Shown here piece after piece: positions 17,219-26,258 of a stretch of 64,000 bases of DNA; within the stretch, counting starts at the first letter, position 1, and each line of letters starts with the position of its first letter. The DNA is from Bradyrhizobium huanghuaihaiense. Lineage in GTDB: Bacteria > Pseudomonadota > Alphaproteobacteria > Rhizobiales > Xanthobacteraceae. The stretch lies in the NCBI RefSeq assembly GCF_007830635.1, contig NZ_VLLA01000024.1:59180-123179 (forward strand), read 5' to 3'. The position numbers and the translations under genes are program-made. Under the pieces are notes generated by a model. That model saw only the letters and a program-made list of their open reading frames with translations, had not been told where the DNA came from and searched no databases.

Positions 17219-19030
17219 ATGATCGACTCTCTTCGCGTTGCAAAAACAGCAAATTTTCACATTCTTAAGCGGCAGATGAGCAATGCCGCATTGGATGACC
17301 TTTTTCGCCAAGTTCGGGCAAGCCAGCCCTCGGCCTCCCAAAACATATTCTACCATCGGCGCGTCCAAGCTGGGCGCGCGCGTTGGTCTGCGATCTCCTT
17401 CCTCTATGACCGCTCGCCTTCATTCTTAACCGAAGACGCAGGAATCCGAGAACGAATCTGCGGATTTATTCTTTTGATCGAATATCGCGATCATCTCGCG
17501 ATTCTTAAATCCAAGCTCGATCTTCCGGCAGGATTTTTCACCCGCTATCTCGGTCGAGTATCAGCCGAACGCGTGGATCGTGCGGTCGCACGGCAGGGAG
17601 CGGTGTTCGAAAAGATTCGGCTTCGAAACATGTCGGTCTCCAAGCACGTGATGAGGAGTAAAACGTTCGAAGCCGATGACCTACAAAATGTTGTCGGGCC
17701 TGCTGGCGCAAACCGGTATGTGCCCCAGGCGTACGCGGTCCGGTCGGGAACTGACCACTATTCTACAACTCCTAGCACCGGCAGGATAGGGCAGCGGTCT
17801 GATCGGGTCGATCACCTCGCACTTGTGGAGTACGCGAAATCTGTAATTGACGAGCTGGTAGGTGGAAGAGCTGCACCTGCCAGCTTTCTCCGTACCTTAG
17901 CCCGCGCTATCGATTTGGCGAGTATTGGCGGCACCGCGCGTCCAACAAGTTTTGCCGTCGACGTTGCGGGATTTGTTGATGCGATCCATGTCGATCGCGA
18001 AATCAGACTTGTACATGAAGATAGCGGTAGACTCACTCAACTCTCCAAGCATGAAATCGATGCAGCGTTAAATGAGCTCGATCGTGCGTTTAGGGTCAGC
18101 GGCGACGGAAAGAGGATGGATATCTTCGACGGTGCTGATTCGGTTGGAGCAATTGCAATCAACCAAGCTCGCGTAGCATTGCGTGACTTGCAATTGCCGA
18201 TCACTGCCGGCATCGAGGTCGAAAGTACAGAGTATGCTCTCGGTCACGATCCAAATCGGATCTCGCTCCGACGCTACATCGATCGCGAGGATAAGTTCAT
18301 ATTGCTGTTCGACGCCCTCTCTTTAGCTTACATCGACGGGACCTTGTTCCGCGACGAAGGCTTTGTAGATGGTGGCGCAGCCCTGTTGCGCCATTTGCGC
18401 TCTGATCCGCTCCTAGACGGAGTGACTGATGAAAAGGGTAACTTTTCGACGCGAAAGGCCACCTTTGATGCTGACTCCACTTTCGGTGTGATCGAAGCGA
18501 GTGTTGCGGACGGGGACGATGTGCTTGTGTGCGACGATCTTGGCGACGAATGGGCGGACTATATTGGGCTAAACAACTCCAGCAGCCCGCCTAGAATTAC
18601 CTTTTATCACGCAAAGCATGGTCCACTATCGCTCGGTGCTGGGCCGTTCCATATCTCCGTGAGCCAAGCAATTAAGAACTTGCAGCGTATGAGCCTTCCG
18701 CCGGAATCGATGGAAGCGAAAATTCGTGGTTGGAACAACAAGTATGTAAGCGGTAGCGGAGTCAAAACCCGGATCAAGAGGATTGTCCGAGGCGATGCCG
18801 ACGAGCTAATGAACGAATTCGCTCAAGTGCGGCTTGCGCCGGATGCAATTCGTCGGGTCTTCATCGTGACCTCTTCGCTGAGCCGCGGTGCTGTTGAAGA
18901 GGCGCTAAAGGAAGTCGCAGCCGGCCAAGCGCCAGACCCATACTTCGTTCAGCTCTATTGGCTGTTGATGTCATTCTTCTCGGCGTGTACCGAAATGAAC
19001 GCACATGGATACGTGATCTGTCAAACTTAG
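17219..19030 (+). CDS. Large protein of unknown family with candidate nuclease motif
   Basis: A 603-residue soluble protein not assigned to any named family. The N-terminal half carries CGFILLIEYRDHLAILKSKL and IRLRNMSVSKHVMRSKTFEA. Near residues 430-465 it reads VLVCDDLGDEWADYIGL and, after a short loop, RITFYHAKHG. The acidic residue followed by a strand ending in a Lys resembles the catalytic core of PD-(D/E)XK nucleases in restriction proteins; this is inference. ATG 17219 has GGGGGA upstream; an earlier TTG is unlikely. It is divergently transcribed from the HNH-PNP-EAD gene across about 285 bp, inside a defence cluster, and its GC is lower than the left flank. Confidence 0.6.
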   Translation: MIDSLRVAKTANFHILKRQMSNAALDDLFRQVRASQPSASQNIFYHRRVQAGRARWSAISFLYDRSPSFLTEDAGIRERICGFILLIEYRDHLAILKSKLDLPAGFFTRYLGRVSAERVDRAVARQGAVFEKIRLRNMSVSKHVMRSKTFEADDLQNVVGPAGANRYVPQAYAVRSGTDHYSTTPSTGRIGQRSDRVDHLALVEYAKSVIDELVGGRAAPASFLRTLARAIDLASIGGTARPTSFAVDVAGFVDAIHVDREIRLVHEDSGRLTQLSKHEIDAALNELDRAFRVSGDGKRMDIFDGADSVGAIAINQARVALRDLQLPITAGIEVESTEYALGHDPNRISLRRYIDREDKFILLFDALSLAYIDGTLFRDEGFVDGGAALLRHLRSDPLLDGVTDEKGNFSTRKATFDADSTFGVIEASVADGDDVLVCDDLGDEWADYIGLNNSSSPPRITFYHAKHGPLSLGAGPFHISVSQAIKNLQRMSLPPESMEAKIRGWNNKYVSGSGVKTRIKRIVRGDADELMNEFAQVRLAPDAIRRVFIVTSSLSRGAVEEALKEVAAGQAPDPYFVQLYWLLMSFFSACTEMNAHGYVICQT

Positions 19031-19145
19031 CAGGCGCTGATCACGGAGTCGGTATTCGAAACTGCGATTTGGCTATTCCGGCTGTTAAGGCCCGACAGCC
19101 GGCTGACTGCTAACCTATGCGCAGTTGTAGTAAAGAGCGCGTGCC

Positions 19146-19933
19146 ATGCTTACTTTGCAGCAGATGGAAGAGGTAAGGGTTCGCCTAGCGCAGCAACTGA
19201 TATTCTACATGCCCGTTAAGCTGTTTCCTATTGCGCAGAAATTAGCGTTTCCGATTCTTTTAGAGTTCACACGACTAGTGGATTTTAGGAATCTGGAAAT
19301 TCCACCAGAGAAGATCAAAATTACTGACTTGATCTACGAAGACAGGCTTCCGTCAGTGTTCGAGTCGTTTATCGCTCGGCGGTTTTCCGAGGGGAATAAG
19401 CAAGCGGAGTTGCGAGTAGCGGGAATCATTACACCAGATCACAAGATCGTCCTGGCAGATCGTAAAACGGCAGAGGGATTTCTAATAAAGGCAAACTCAG
19501 CGGTTTGGTATGAAATTGTAGCAAGCCTGCAATCGGATTGGAGCCAAGCGTATTCACTTTCTGCGACGCGTTGGGAAGAGATCGTCGCTGGTGCCTTCGA
19601 TAAAGCGGGGTTCGACGAGGTGACATTAACGCCACGCTCAGGGGATCACGGACGGGATGTCATAGCTGTTCGAAGGGGGTTGGTTGCATCAAGATCATAG
19701 GATCGGTGAAGGCGTATAAGCCGAGGAACGAGGTTTCATATGATGACATTCGTGCATTGCTGGGCGTACTCAGCGGGGAGCAGAATGCCTCTAAGGGAAT
19801 CCTGACTACAACGTCGGACTTTCCGCCAAGGCTAATATCTGATCCGTTCATAACTCCCTTTCTGCCGACGCGTCTCGAATTGATGAACGGTGACAGCCTT
19901 CAAAAGTGGCTTGGTGGCCTCCTGAAAAAATAG
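19146..19933 (+). pseudogene. Mrr-like restriction endonuclease, single-base frameshift
   Basis: Two overlapping frames together encode a full Mrr_cat-type protein. Frame one (to 19700) gives the N-terminal part and the catalytic start RSGDHGRDVIAVRRG. The other frame (to 19933) continues IKIIGSVKAYKPRNEV, then ASKGILTTTSDFPP and the C-terminus. Restoring one T in the run at 19680-19681 (making RRGFG) rejoins the halves, with the conserved Asp and the Lys of VKAYK in place. Mrr-type enzymes cut modified DNA. Either the gene is freshly broken or the base is a sequencing error. It converges on the CBASS operon. Confidence 0.8.
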
Positions 19934-20062
19934 GCTTCTCCCGTTCGGATACATGCCTCTACGAGAGAGGGCTTGGGTCCGGACTTAATTGATCCACCAG
20001 GTAATCGCAGCGGCGAGGAGGATTGCGGACAGGAAGATGTCCGCGCGCTTGTCGCATCGGGT

Positions 20063-21199
20063 TTAGGGAATATCGAAGGTCCGTATGAACCCGTGCGATC
20101 GATTGTTGTCGTAGAGCCGGAGGGAAAGATCCGATTTGGGCATCCAGACGCGGCCGACCTCGACCGCCAGGGAGGCGGGAAGCGCGGGAAAAACATGCAG
20201 CAGCGTTCCCTCGCCATGCCGAGCCTTGATGCGGTCGTAGAGCCGTCGGAGTTCGCGCCGAAATGCGGCCTGATCGTCAGCTCGCCGCAAGACGTCGTTG
20301 TGAGGTTGATCCGCGCAGAGCGACCAGATCGCGGCTTCGTCGCCGAGAACCGCCTGGAGTCGCGCGTCGGTCACGGTAGCGCTGACACCGAGCTTTAGCG
20401 CGACCGAGCCTGACAGCCCGATATCCGGTTCGGTGACCTGGAATGTGATCGGGGGGCCATCGGACGCCCATCGCCAACTCGCGGGTTCGCGATGCCTTTG
20501 ATGAACGACGGCCGGAACGATATCGCAGAGCAGCCGGCCAAGCTCGATCAGCAGCGGCTGCGGTGCGAGTGCGAATACGCTTAGATGCCTAATCTCCTGT
20601 CGCTCTACGCGGCCTCGCACCTTCGCTTCGAACTGGCGTCTCAGGTTCTCGCGCTGGACCGTCCAATAGGCAGGCTCGTTGTCTCGAAACGCACAGCCTA
20701 CCATTTCAAGATCCAACCTCTGGCCGCTGGCTGGGTGGCGGTCGGGCGGCATCGCCGAAAAGATCGCCTGCGTCGATACAAGCGCCTCGTTGTCACAAAT
20801 GCTCGCCCCAAACCTGATGACGTGAGATGCCCGGTCTTCGTCGATGCCGGCAACGATCGCGATCCGGCCCTCGTGCTCGGCTTTCATAGTTAGCAGAACA
20901 GATTCCGGATGATCGGCGACGGCGTCAAGATCGATCAGCTTGTGATGTCGGGCGCACATCAACATTAGATTTTCCAGACTACGCGCGAGCTGAGTCGACC
21001 GGATCGGATCGCCGCGCGGGCCGCCTTCGACGTCAGCCACGATGTGTGCGATGAAGCCGAAGATCCCGTCTTGCCGCCCGGCCACCAGGTCGCCGACCAA
21101 ATCAGTATTGCATCCACGATATTGGCAGCGGCCAGCAGCCCGCGCCCACAGCGCCGATTGGACCTTTTGCGGAATGCTGCTCTTAGACACCGACGCCAC
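20063..21199 (-). CDS. cap5: Cap5: HNH-SAVED CBASS effector nuclease
   Basis: A 378-residue CBASS effector. The N-terminal HNH nuclease has zinc Cys pair C25/C30 (GRCQYRGC), FIAHIVAD with His near 52, Asn 77 and [10 protein letters not shown]. From about 150 to the end is a SAVED domain ([50 protein letters not shown]), which binds cyclic oligonucleotides. In this family, ligand binding drives oligomerisation and indiscriminate double-strand DNA cutting. It starts at GTG 21199, overlapping the E2 gene by 17 bp, and is the last gene of the CBASS operon. Confidence 0.93.
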
Positions 21200-21638
21200 C
21201 TGCTACGACGTGGCGGCCGCTCGCTGTCCATTGACCCGTTGCGCGCCAGCCCTCGTAAGCGGCAAGCCACTCGATCACCCAGGGCACAGTTGTCTGCGAG
21301 AGGCTGTCGAACGGCGACCAATCGTCGGAATCGGGATCGAGCATGCATAGCGTCACTTCGCCATCCGAACCGTAGTACACGTGAGGGAGCCTACCCTCCG
21401 GGTCGCCCGGACGGTGCCGTAACGGCGGTGACAAGACTTTGACGCGTGGCTGGAGAATGCGCACGTCGAGCCGTTCGATCACCAGCGGCGCTCGATAAGT
21501 GATCTCGACCTGAAACGTCTGAAGCAAAGGCCGGAGAGGGCCCTGCCACGCCGCGATTGCGCCGTGGCGGCCGATGAGTTTCAAGTTCGGCCACAAGGAA
21601 GCCATGTCAGTGATCTGGGCGTCGACCGTCATCACCAC
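21183..21638 (-). CDS. Prokaryotic E2-like protein of type II-short CBASS
   Basis: About 150 residues with the E2/UBC-like pattern of type II-short CBASS: strands [20 protein letters not shown], then [20 protein letters not shown] containing the likely catalytic Cys (near 98), then [20 protein letters not shown]. In such systems the E2 alone, without E1 or JAB partners, forms a thioester with the nucleotidyltransferase C-terminus and raises its activity. The frame opens at GTG 21638 directly after the CD-NTase stop; an in-frame ATG is 2 codons later. Placement between CD-NTase and effector supports the call. Confidence 0.85.
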
Positions 21639-22889
21639 TTATCGGCGCTCTCCCATGTTGGTGTGTGCGCGAGCCGCGACTGGCGCCAGGCTGGTCGCCG
21701 CGCCGATGATCGCCGGCGCGGCGGGAACGAACAGGCCGCCGGAGCGCGTATAACCATGCTGCCGTGATTGAACTTGGCGCCCGAGCCGCTGGTTGAAAGC
21801 TTTGACAGAACGCGTGACGACCCGGTCCCCGAACTGCCCGCGCAACCACTCCTGCAAGTCCTCCAGCTGCACGTCGCCGGTGCGGGCGGCTTCGAGCCCG
21901 TTAGCGAGGGTGTGCAGGTGGCGAGAATAGGTTGTCTGTTGCAGCTGAGATTCTGGCCAACGGTCGGTGAAACGCTCGACCGGAAATTCGGGGTTGGGCA
22001 CGACCAGGAGCTGGCCGCGCTTCGCGGCGTCGTCGATCGCGCGGGCCGTCCAGCGCGCCTGCCGGATCAGCATTTCCGCAAGCCTCATGCCCGGACGGGC
22101 GGCATGGCCGGCATGGCACGACAACATCACCGATGGCGGGATCCGGCCCGTCTCGGTCGCGTAGGCGATGTTGCGGTGCCGCTTGATTAGCTGCAGCGCG
22201 ACCGTCGTCACGCTCTTGATGATGAGCGGCGTTTGCGGCGGAACGTCCTCGACGTCCGCTGCGGCGAAGGCGATTCCGGCCTGTTCGTACAGCTGACGAT
22301 TCAGCGCCAGCGCGAACCGCTCCTCGGTAGGCGTTCGGGCGCAATACCACTTCCCGAAGGCATATGAGTTCATCGGCACATAGCGCGCCGGGTCGCTGCG
22401 AGTCCCCTTCTTCGCATGCGGGATCTCGCCTTCCTTCTCCTTCGGCGCCCGCCGCCGCGACGGCGTAATGTCAAGATGCATGCCGTCGGCGTAGTAGAGC
22501 GTGATGCACCGAGTTTGGCGCACGACCTTGCTTACCGGGTAGCTCTCGAGTGCGGCTTCCAGGTCATCCAGCAGCGCCTCGGGACCGAGGTCGGGGCCTT
22601 CGATCTCGGCGACGATATCGAGATCGTACTCGTCGTCCGTGCCGCGGGTCGACGTGGTTGCGTCGATTGCCATGGAGCCCTGGGGATAGAAGCAGGCGAC
22701 CCTGCCTTCGAGCGGACTACCGGGTCGTTCGATGTAGCGTCGGACCGCCTCATATCGCTCGACCGCCTTGGCATGCAGGCCGGGCGGAAGCTGAATATTG
22801 ATGGCAAGCTCGGCGAGTACCGCGTCCAGCGGGTCGGCAAAGGGATCATCAGGCCGATCATCGCGGCGCAGGGACGGAAAATTCGACAT
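21639..22889 (-). CDS. CD-NTase (cGAS/DncV-like nucleotidyltransferase), CBASS sensor
   Basis: A 416-residue cyclic-oligonucleotide synthase. The active site is visible as PQGSMAIDATT (Gly71-Ser72), DEYDLDIVAE (Asp89, Asp91) and GMHLDITPSRR (Asp140), the pol-beta-type triad. The C-terminal half is helical, with TPLIIKSVTTVALQLIKRHR. It ends in a loose tail finishing TNMGERR, where an E2-linked C-terminus would be expected to be flexible; the Gly is third from the end. It makes the second messenger that switches on Cap5; the nucleotide product cannot be read from sequence. It is preceded by the DUF2188 gene, 75 bp upstream. Confidence 0.93.
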   Translation of the reverse strand: MSNFPSLRRDDRPDDPFADPLDAVLAELAINIQLPPGLHAKAVERYEAVRRYIERPGSPLEGRVACFYPQGSMAIDATTSTRGTDDEYDLDIVAEIEGPDLGPEALLDDLEAALESYPVSKVVRQTRCITLYYADGMHLDITPSRRRAPKEKEGEIPHAKKGTRSDPARYVPMNSYAFGKWYCARTPTEERFALALNRQLYEQAGIAFAAADVEDVPPQTPLIIKSVTTVALQLIKRHRNIAYATETGRIPPSVMLSCHAGHAARPGMRLAEMLIRQARWTARAIDDAAKRGQLLVVPNPEFPVERFTDRWPESQLQQTTYSRHLHTLANGLEAARTGDVQLEDLQEWLRGQFGDRVVTRSVKAFNQRLGRQVQSRQHGYTRSGGLFVPAAPAIIGAATSLAPVAARAHTNMGERR

Positions 22890-22964
22890 CGATATTGGTC
22901 CTCTTCTTTGAATGACCTCCGCGCGCCGATCCGACCGGATCGCCCTGGTGAGCGATCCGTTGGG

Positions 22965-23186
22965 TTATCCTTTCGGCGGGAAGGGATCGTTTCCGTAGGA
23001 GTTGGCGTCGCGAATGCGGCCATCGGGACGGTGGATGACGACTTCGCCGTGCTCGCGAAGCGCAGTGCTACGCGCCGCCTCCGTCGCCTCGGCTTGGGTG
23101 TGATGGGTGGACCCCACCCGCAACGCCCCCTCACGTCGGGTTGCCCAACCTGATTCGTGCGGCACGACATGAATGCGCTTCGACAT
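22965..23186 (-). CDS. DUF2188 small protein, first gene of the CBASS operon
   Basis: A 73-residue protein matching DUF2188: KRIHVVPHESGWATRREGA, HHTQAEATEAARSTALRE, and HRPDGRIRDANSYGNDPFPP. The fold is a small alpha/beta domain of unknown function. ATG 23186 is chosen because the DUF2188 homology starts there; a longer reading exists to 23255. It lies 75 bp upstream of, and co-oriented with, the CD-NTase, so it probably belongs to the same transcript from the shared divergent promoter region. A role in CBASS is inference. Confidence 0.8.
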   Translation of the reverse strand: MSKRIHVVPHESGWATRREGALRVGSTHHTQAEATEAARSTALREHGEVVIHRPDGRIRDANSYGNDPFPPKG

Positions 23187-23296
23187 CTCGGTTCCTTCGC
23201 CTCGTCGGTGAGCGTCGCGCTCTCCGGCGGGATATGGATTCCTGAGATTGGCCAATATGTCAAGTAATGATCACACTAGTAAGTTTGTAATAAGCA

Positions 23297-23323
23297 CATA
23301 ATGTTTGCGGGATTGACATTATG
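23297..23323. promoter_or_regulatory. Inverted repeat in the CBASS/XRE divergent promoter
   Basis: CATAATGT and ACATTATG form perfect 8-bp arms 11 bp apart, the second overlapping the ATG of the XRE gene. The surrounding 60 bp are unusually AT-rich and hold the likely promoters for both directions. Suggested operator for the adjacent XRE repressor. Confidence 0.5.
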
Positions 23324-23716
23324 CCCGAAGCAGCGCAAACATCGGCGATGGCGGGCAATCCGGTCTATATAGCGTTCGGCAACGCGGTCTCGACGCGGCG
23401 CAAGGCTCTTTCGCTGACCCAGGCCCAGTTGGCGAGCAAAGTTAAGATGTCTCGCGCGTCGATCGCCAACATCGAGAGCGGCCGGCAGAACATATTGCTG
23501 CACCATGTCTATGCCCTCGCCACCGCGCTTGATTTCGCGAAGGTCGCCGACCTGCTGCCGCCAATGCCGCATAAGTCCATCGGGGAGGAATTGAAGATGA
23601 CGCTGGTCAATGAGAAGCTTTCGAAGGAGTCGCTGTCCGAGAACGCGGGCGCCCAGGTCGCTGATTTGATCAGCAGCGCGCTCGCGCCACGCCGCGGCTC
23701 TAAGGTCGGATCGTGA
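23321..23716 (+). CDS. XRE-family repressor, CapH-like
   Basis: A 131-residue protein with one HTH_3 domain at about 20-75 (RKALSLTQAQLASKVKMSRA, SIANIESGRQNI) and a C-terminal tail of some 50 residues. It is divergent from the CBASS operon and overlaps the next gene, an ImmA/IrrE peptidase, by four bases. In characterised CBASS loci the CapH repressor is paired with the CapP metallopeptidase in just this layout, and CapP cuts CapH upon DNA damage to raise CBASS expression. Orthology is inferred from layout and domains. Confidence 0.85.
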   Translation: MPEAAQTSAMAGNPVYIAFGNAVSTRRKALSLTQAQLASKVKMSRASIANIESGRQNILLHHVYALATALDFAKVADLLPPMPHKSIGEELKMTLVNEKLSKESLSENAGAQVADLISSALAPRRGSKVGS

Positions 23717-24234
23717 GGGACGCTGATCCAGGTCGAGCGCGCGAAGCTGCGCGCTCGATCCTTCGGGAGTTCGGCGTTTCAGCGCCGCCCGTCCCTGTCG
23801 AACGCATCATTAAATCGCGCAAGATCGTCCTTCAGTACGCACCGCTGGAGGAGGATCTTTCGGGCATGGCCTATATCAAGGACGGCATCGGCATCATCGG
23901 CGTCAATGCGCTACATCATCCCAACCGCCAGCGTTTTTCCGCCGCCCATGAACTCGCCCATCATGTGCTGCACGACGAAGACATCAGACAAGCCGTTCAC
24001 GTCGACAAGGGGATACGCGTTCTCTTCCGAGATGATATCTCAGCGCTCGGAACCGAACCGATAGAGATCGAAGCCAACGCCTTCGCCTCAGAGCTGTTGA
24101 TCCCCGGCGACCTCTTAGCCGCCGTCTTGGAAGGCGGTGGTGTGGATCTCGAGGACGAGGCAGCGATTGAGGGTCTCGCGCGCCGGTTTAGGGTAAGCCC
24201 GGCGGCGATGCGTTTCCGGTTGACTCGTTGGTAG
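23713..24234 (+). CDS. ImmA/IrrE-family metallopeptidase, CapP-like
   Basis: A 173-residue zinc peptidase with FSAAHELAHHVLHDED, the HExxH motif at 79-83, and a third-ligand Glu near 120 in IEANAFASELLIPGDLL. It starts at GTG 23713 overlapping the XRE stop (GTGA), so the two are coupled. Such peptidases cleave their partner HTH repressor (ImmA-ImmR, CapP-CapH, DdrO-IrrE). Here it would free the CBASS promoter when a damage cue such as single-stranded DNA appears; that is known for CapP and inferred here. The C-terminus holds a small helical segment (GLARRFRVSPAAMRFRL). Confidence 0.88.
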   Translation: MRDADPGRAREAARSILREFGVSAPPVPVERIIKSRKIVLQYAPLEEDLSGMAYIKDGIGIIGVNALHHPNRQRFSAAHELAHHVLHDEDIRQAVHVDKGIRVLFRDDISALGTEPIEIEANAFASELLIPGDLLAAVLEGGGVDLEDEAAIEGLARRFRVSPAAMRFRLTRW

Positions 24235-24241
24235 CACACCC

Positions 24242-25648
24242 ATGAGCTTCGTCTTTTTCGACACCGAGACGACGGGGCTTAAGCGTGGCTTCGATCAGAT
24301 TCTCCACTTCGCCGCTGTTCGCACCGATGAAAACCTGAACGAGGTGGCTCGGTTCGAGACGCGCTCGCGCCTTCAGCCACATGTGCTTCCCCATCCTTCG
24401 GCGCTTCGGACGAACGGATTGCCGATCGAGTCGTTGACTGATTCCAGCCTGCCGTCGCACTACACCATGGTAGGAGATATTCGCCGGACCTTGATTTCCT
24501 GGAGCCCTGCGGTTTTCGTCGGCTTCAACTCCATCCGCTTCGACGAGGAGATGCTGCGCCACGCCCTCTTCCAGTGCCTATATCCGGCATATCTGACAAG
24601 TAATCATCGAAACTGCCGCGCCGATGCGCTCAGTCTGGTGATGGCCGCCGATGCCGTGTCGCCTGCGCAACTAGTTGTGCCGGTCAGCGAAGAAGGGCGG
24701 CGGACATTTCGCTTGCAACAGTTGGCGGCGGCAAATGGCGTCGCACATGCTCGGGCACACGACGCGATGTCCGATGTGCTTGCGACGCTCGAACTGAGCC
24801 GATTGGTCTATCGAAGGTCTCCGGAGTTGTGGCAGCGCTTCGTGCGCTTCTCGAACAAAGCGACCGTCGCGGATTTCATTGAGGTCGAAGACGGCTTCGT
24901 GTTGACCGAGTTTTTCGGCGGCCAAGCTTATCATACGTCGGTCGTCTGCATCGGCAGGGATCCCGATCAGGCCAATGGCCGGCTTTGCTTGAGTCTCAAC
25001 GAAGACATGGGCCGGCTTGCCGCGATGAGCGATCTCGAACTGCAAGTTCATCTGACGCAGAAGCCAAGTCCGATTCGTCGCTTCAGGATCAATGCCGCGC
25101 CCACGCTGACGGCGTTCTACGACGCTCCCGAGCATATGCTGGATGGCGGTTCGATGGGCGCCACCGGAGACCGGGCCTGTCTCATGAAGGCGGACACTGG
25201 TCTGTGCGCGCGGCTTGTGGCTGCTTACATGGCTGCGCGCGAGCCCTACGCATTATCTCCGCACCTCGAAGAGCGCATCTATAGCGGCTTTCCCGGTCCT
25301 GCTGATGAGGCACGCATTGCCGCGTTCCACGATGCGCGATGGGAGGACCGCCTCGCGATCGTCCAGGGCATGGAGGACGAGCGACTGCGCTGGTTCGGGC
25401 TCCGGTTGATCTATTTCGAAGCGCGCTCGGTTCTCCCCGAACCTACTCGATTGGAGGTCGAGCGCTACTTGACCGATCAGATGACAGGCGACGGTTCGGG
25501 CTGCCTCACCATCGATCAGGCGATGGCAGAGACGGAAAGGGTGCTTGGCGAGTTCGCCAGTCCAGATGATCTTCTGATCCAATATCGCACGTATCTGCAG
25601 GATCGACTGGCGCGGCTTGAGGCCTATCGGACACGGCTGATTGCCTGA
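24242..25648 (+). CDS. ExoI (SbcB)-like DEDDh exonuclease
   Basis: A 468-residue exonuclease. Its DEDDh motifs are FFDTETTGL (Asp7, Glu9), FVGFNSIRFDEEML and ARAHDAMSDVLATLEL. The C-terminal half (LWQRFVRFSNKATVADFIEV, then ERYLTDQMTGDGSG) matches the extended organisation of exonuclease I, which digests single-stranded DNA 3' to 5', rather than short DnaQ-type domains. It starts only 8 bp after the ImmA/IrrE gene, so XRE, peptidase and exonuclease form one transcript. A housekeeping sbcB would not be expected in a mobile region; recruitment to the CBASS control circuit is inferred. Confidence 0.82.
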   Translation: MSFVFFDTETTGLKRGFDQILHFAAVRTDENLNEVARFETRSRLQPHVLPHPSALRTNGLPIESLTDSSLPSHYTMVGDIRRTLISWSPAVFVGFNSIRFDEEMLRHALFQCLYPAYLTSNHRNCRADALSLVMAADAVSPAQLVVPVSEEGRRTFRLQQLAAANGVAHARAHDAMSDVLATLELSRLVYRRSPELWQRFVRFSNKATVADFIEVEDGFVLTEFFGGQAYHTSVVCIGRDPDQANGRLCLSLNEDMGRLAAMSDLELQVHLTQKPSPIRRFRINAAPTLTAFYDAPEHMLDGGSMGATGDRACLMKADTGLCARLVAAYMAAREPYALSPHLEERIYSGFPGPADEARIAAFHDARWEDRLAIVQGMEDERLRWFGLRLIYFEARSVLPEPTRLEVERYLTDQMTGDGSGCLTIDQAMAETERVLGEFASPDDLLIQYRTYLQDRLARLEAYRTRLIA

Positions 25649-25915
25649 ACCGACCGGTTCGGAGCGCTCAACTCAACGTCGCCTTCTCTGCGCTGAGTAT
25701 TTGGTCACGGACGGAGTGCCGCGAGGACATGGCGTCAGTGTTGAGCCGACTTATGATGAAAGCGGTGGTCTGACGGTGCACCGCTGAACAGGGGAAACGC
25801 AGCGCGGTTCGCGATTTTAGCTCCCTATCATTCCGAGCACAGCAACCGAGTCGTTGTCTCGAGCGTGCCAGCGGATTGAGTCATCATATTAGAGCGCGAT
25901 TTTGTTTTTCTCAAG

Positions 25916-26131
25916 CTAGCTCACGTTCAGTTCTTTCGACGCACTACAAATCACCAGATTTCCCCGATCCCATGCGTCAAGCTCGTCCACCGGGTATAAG
26001 ACGGCTTTGCCGATCTTGATGTATGCAGGCCCAGTTCGCATTGCGCGCCAATTCCGCAGCGTACCCACGGAGACCTCGCCACGGTATCGTGCAGACACTT
26101 CCTCCGGTGTCAGGAATTTGGACTCCGTCAT
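25916..26131 (-). CDS. Helix-turn-helix (AlpA/excisionase-like) protein
   Basis: A 71-residue protein with the HTH_17 pattern: FLTPEEVSARYRGEVSVGTL, RNWRAMRTGPAYIKIGKAVL, YPVDELDAW. These small DNA-binding proteins act as excisionases (recombination directionality factors) or phage-type activators. No integrase is adjacent, so it may be a leftover of a separate element or a regulator of the neighbouring defence genes. About 270 bp before it (25649-25915) hold no recognised gene. Confidence 0.75.
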   Translation of the reverse strand: MTESKFLTPEEVSARYRGEVSVGTLRNWRAMRTGPAYIKIGKAVLYPVDELDAWDRGNLVICSASKELNVS

Positions 26132-26258
26132 TCGTCTTCTCCATCACTCCGCCGCACGAAACGTCACGGTCGAGATGACTGAGATGTTGGCACCCAGAAT
26201 GACGGAAGAAAACGATATTCTCGATGACCCCGCATAGCTCGCGTCAAACGCGAGCGAG

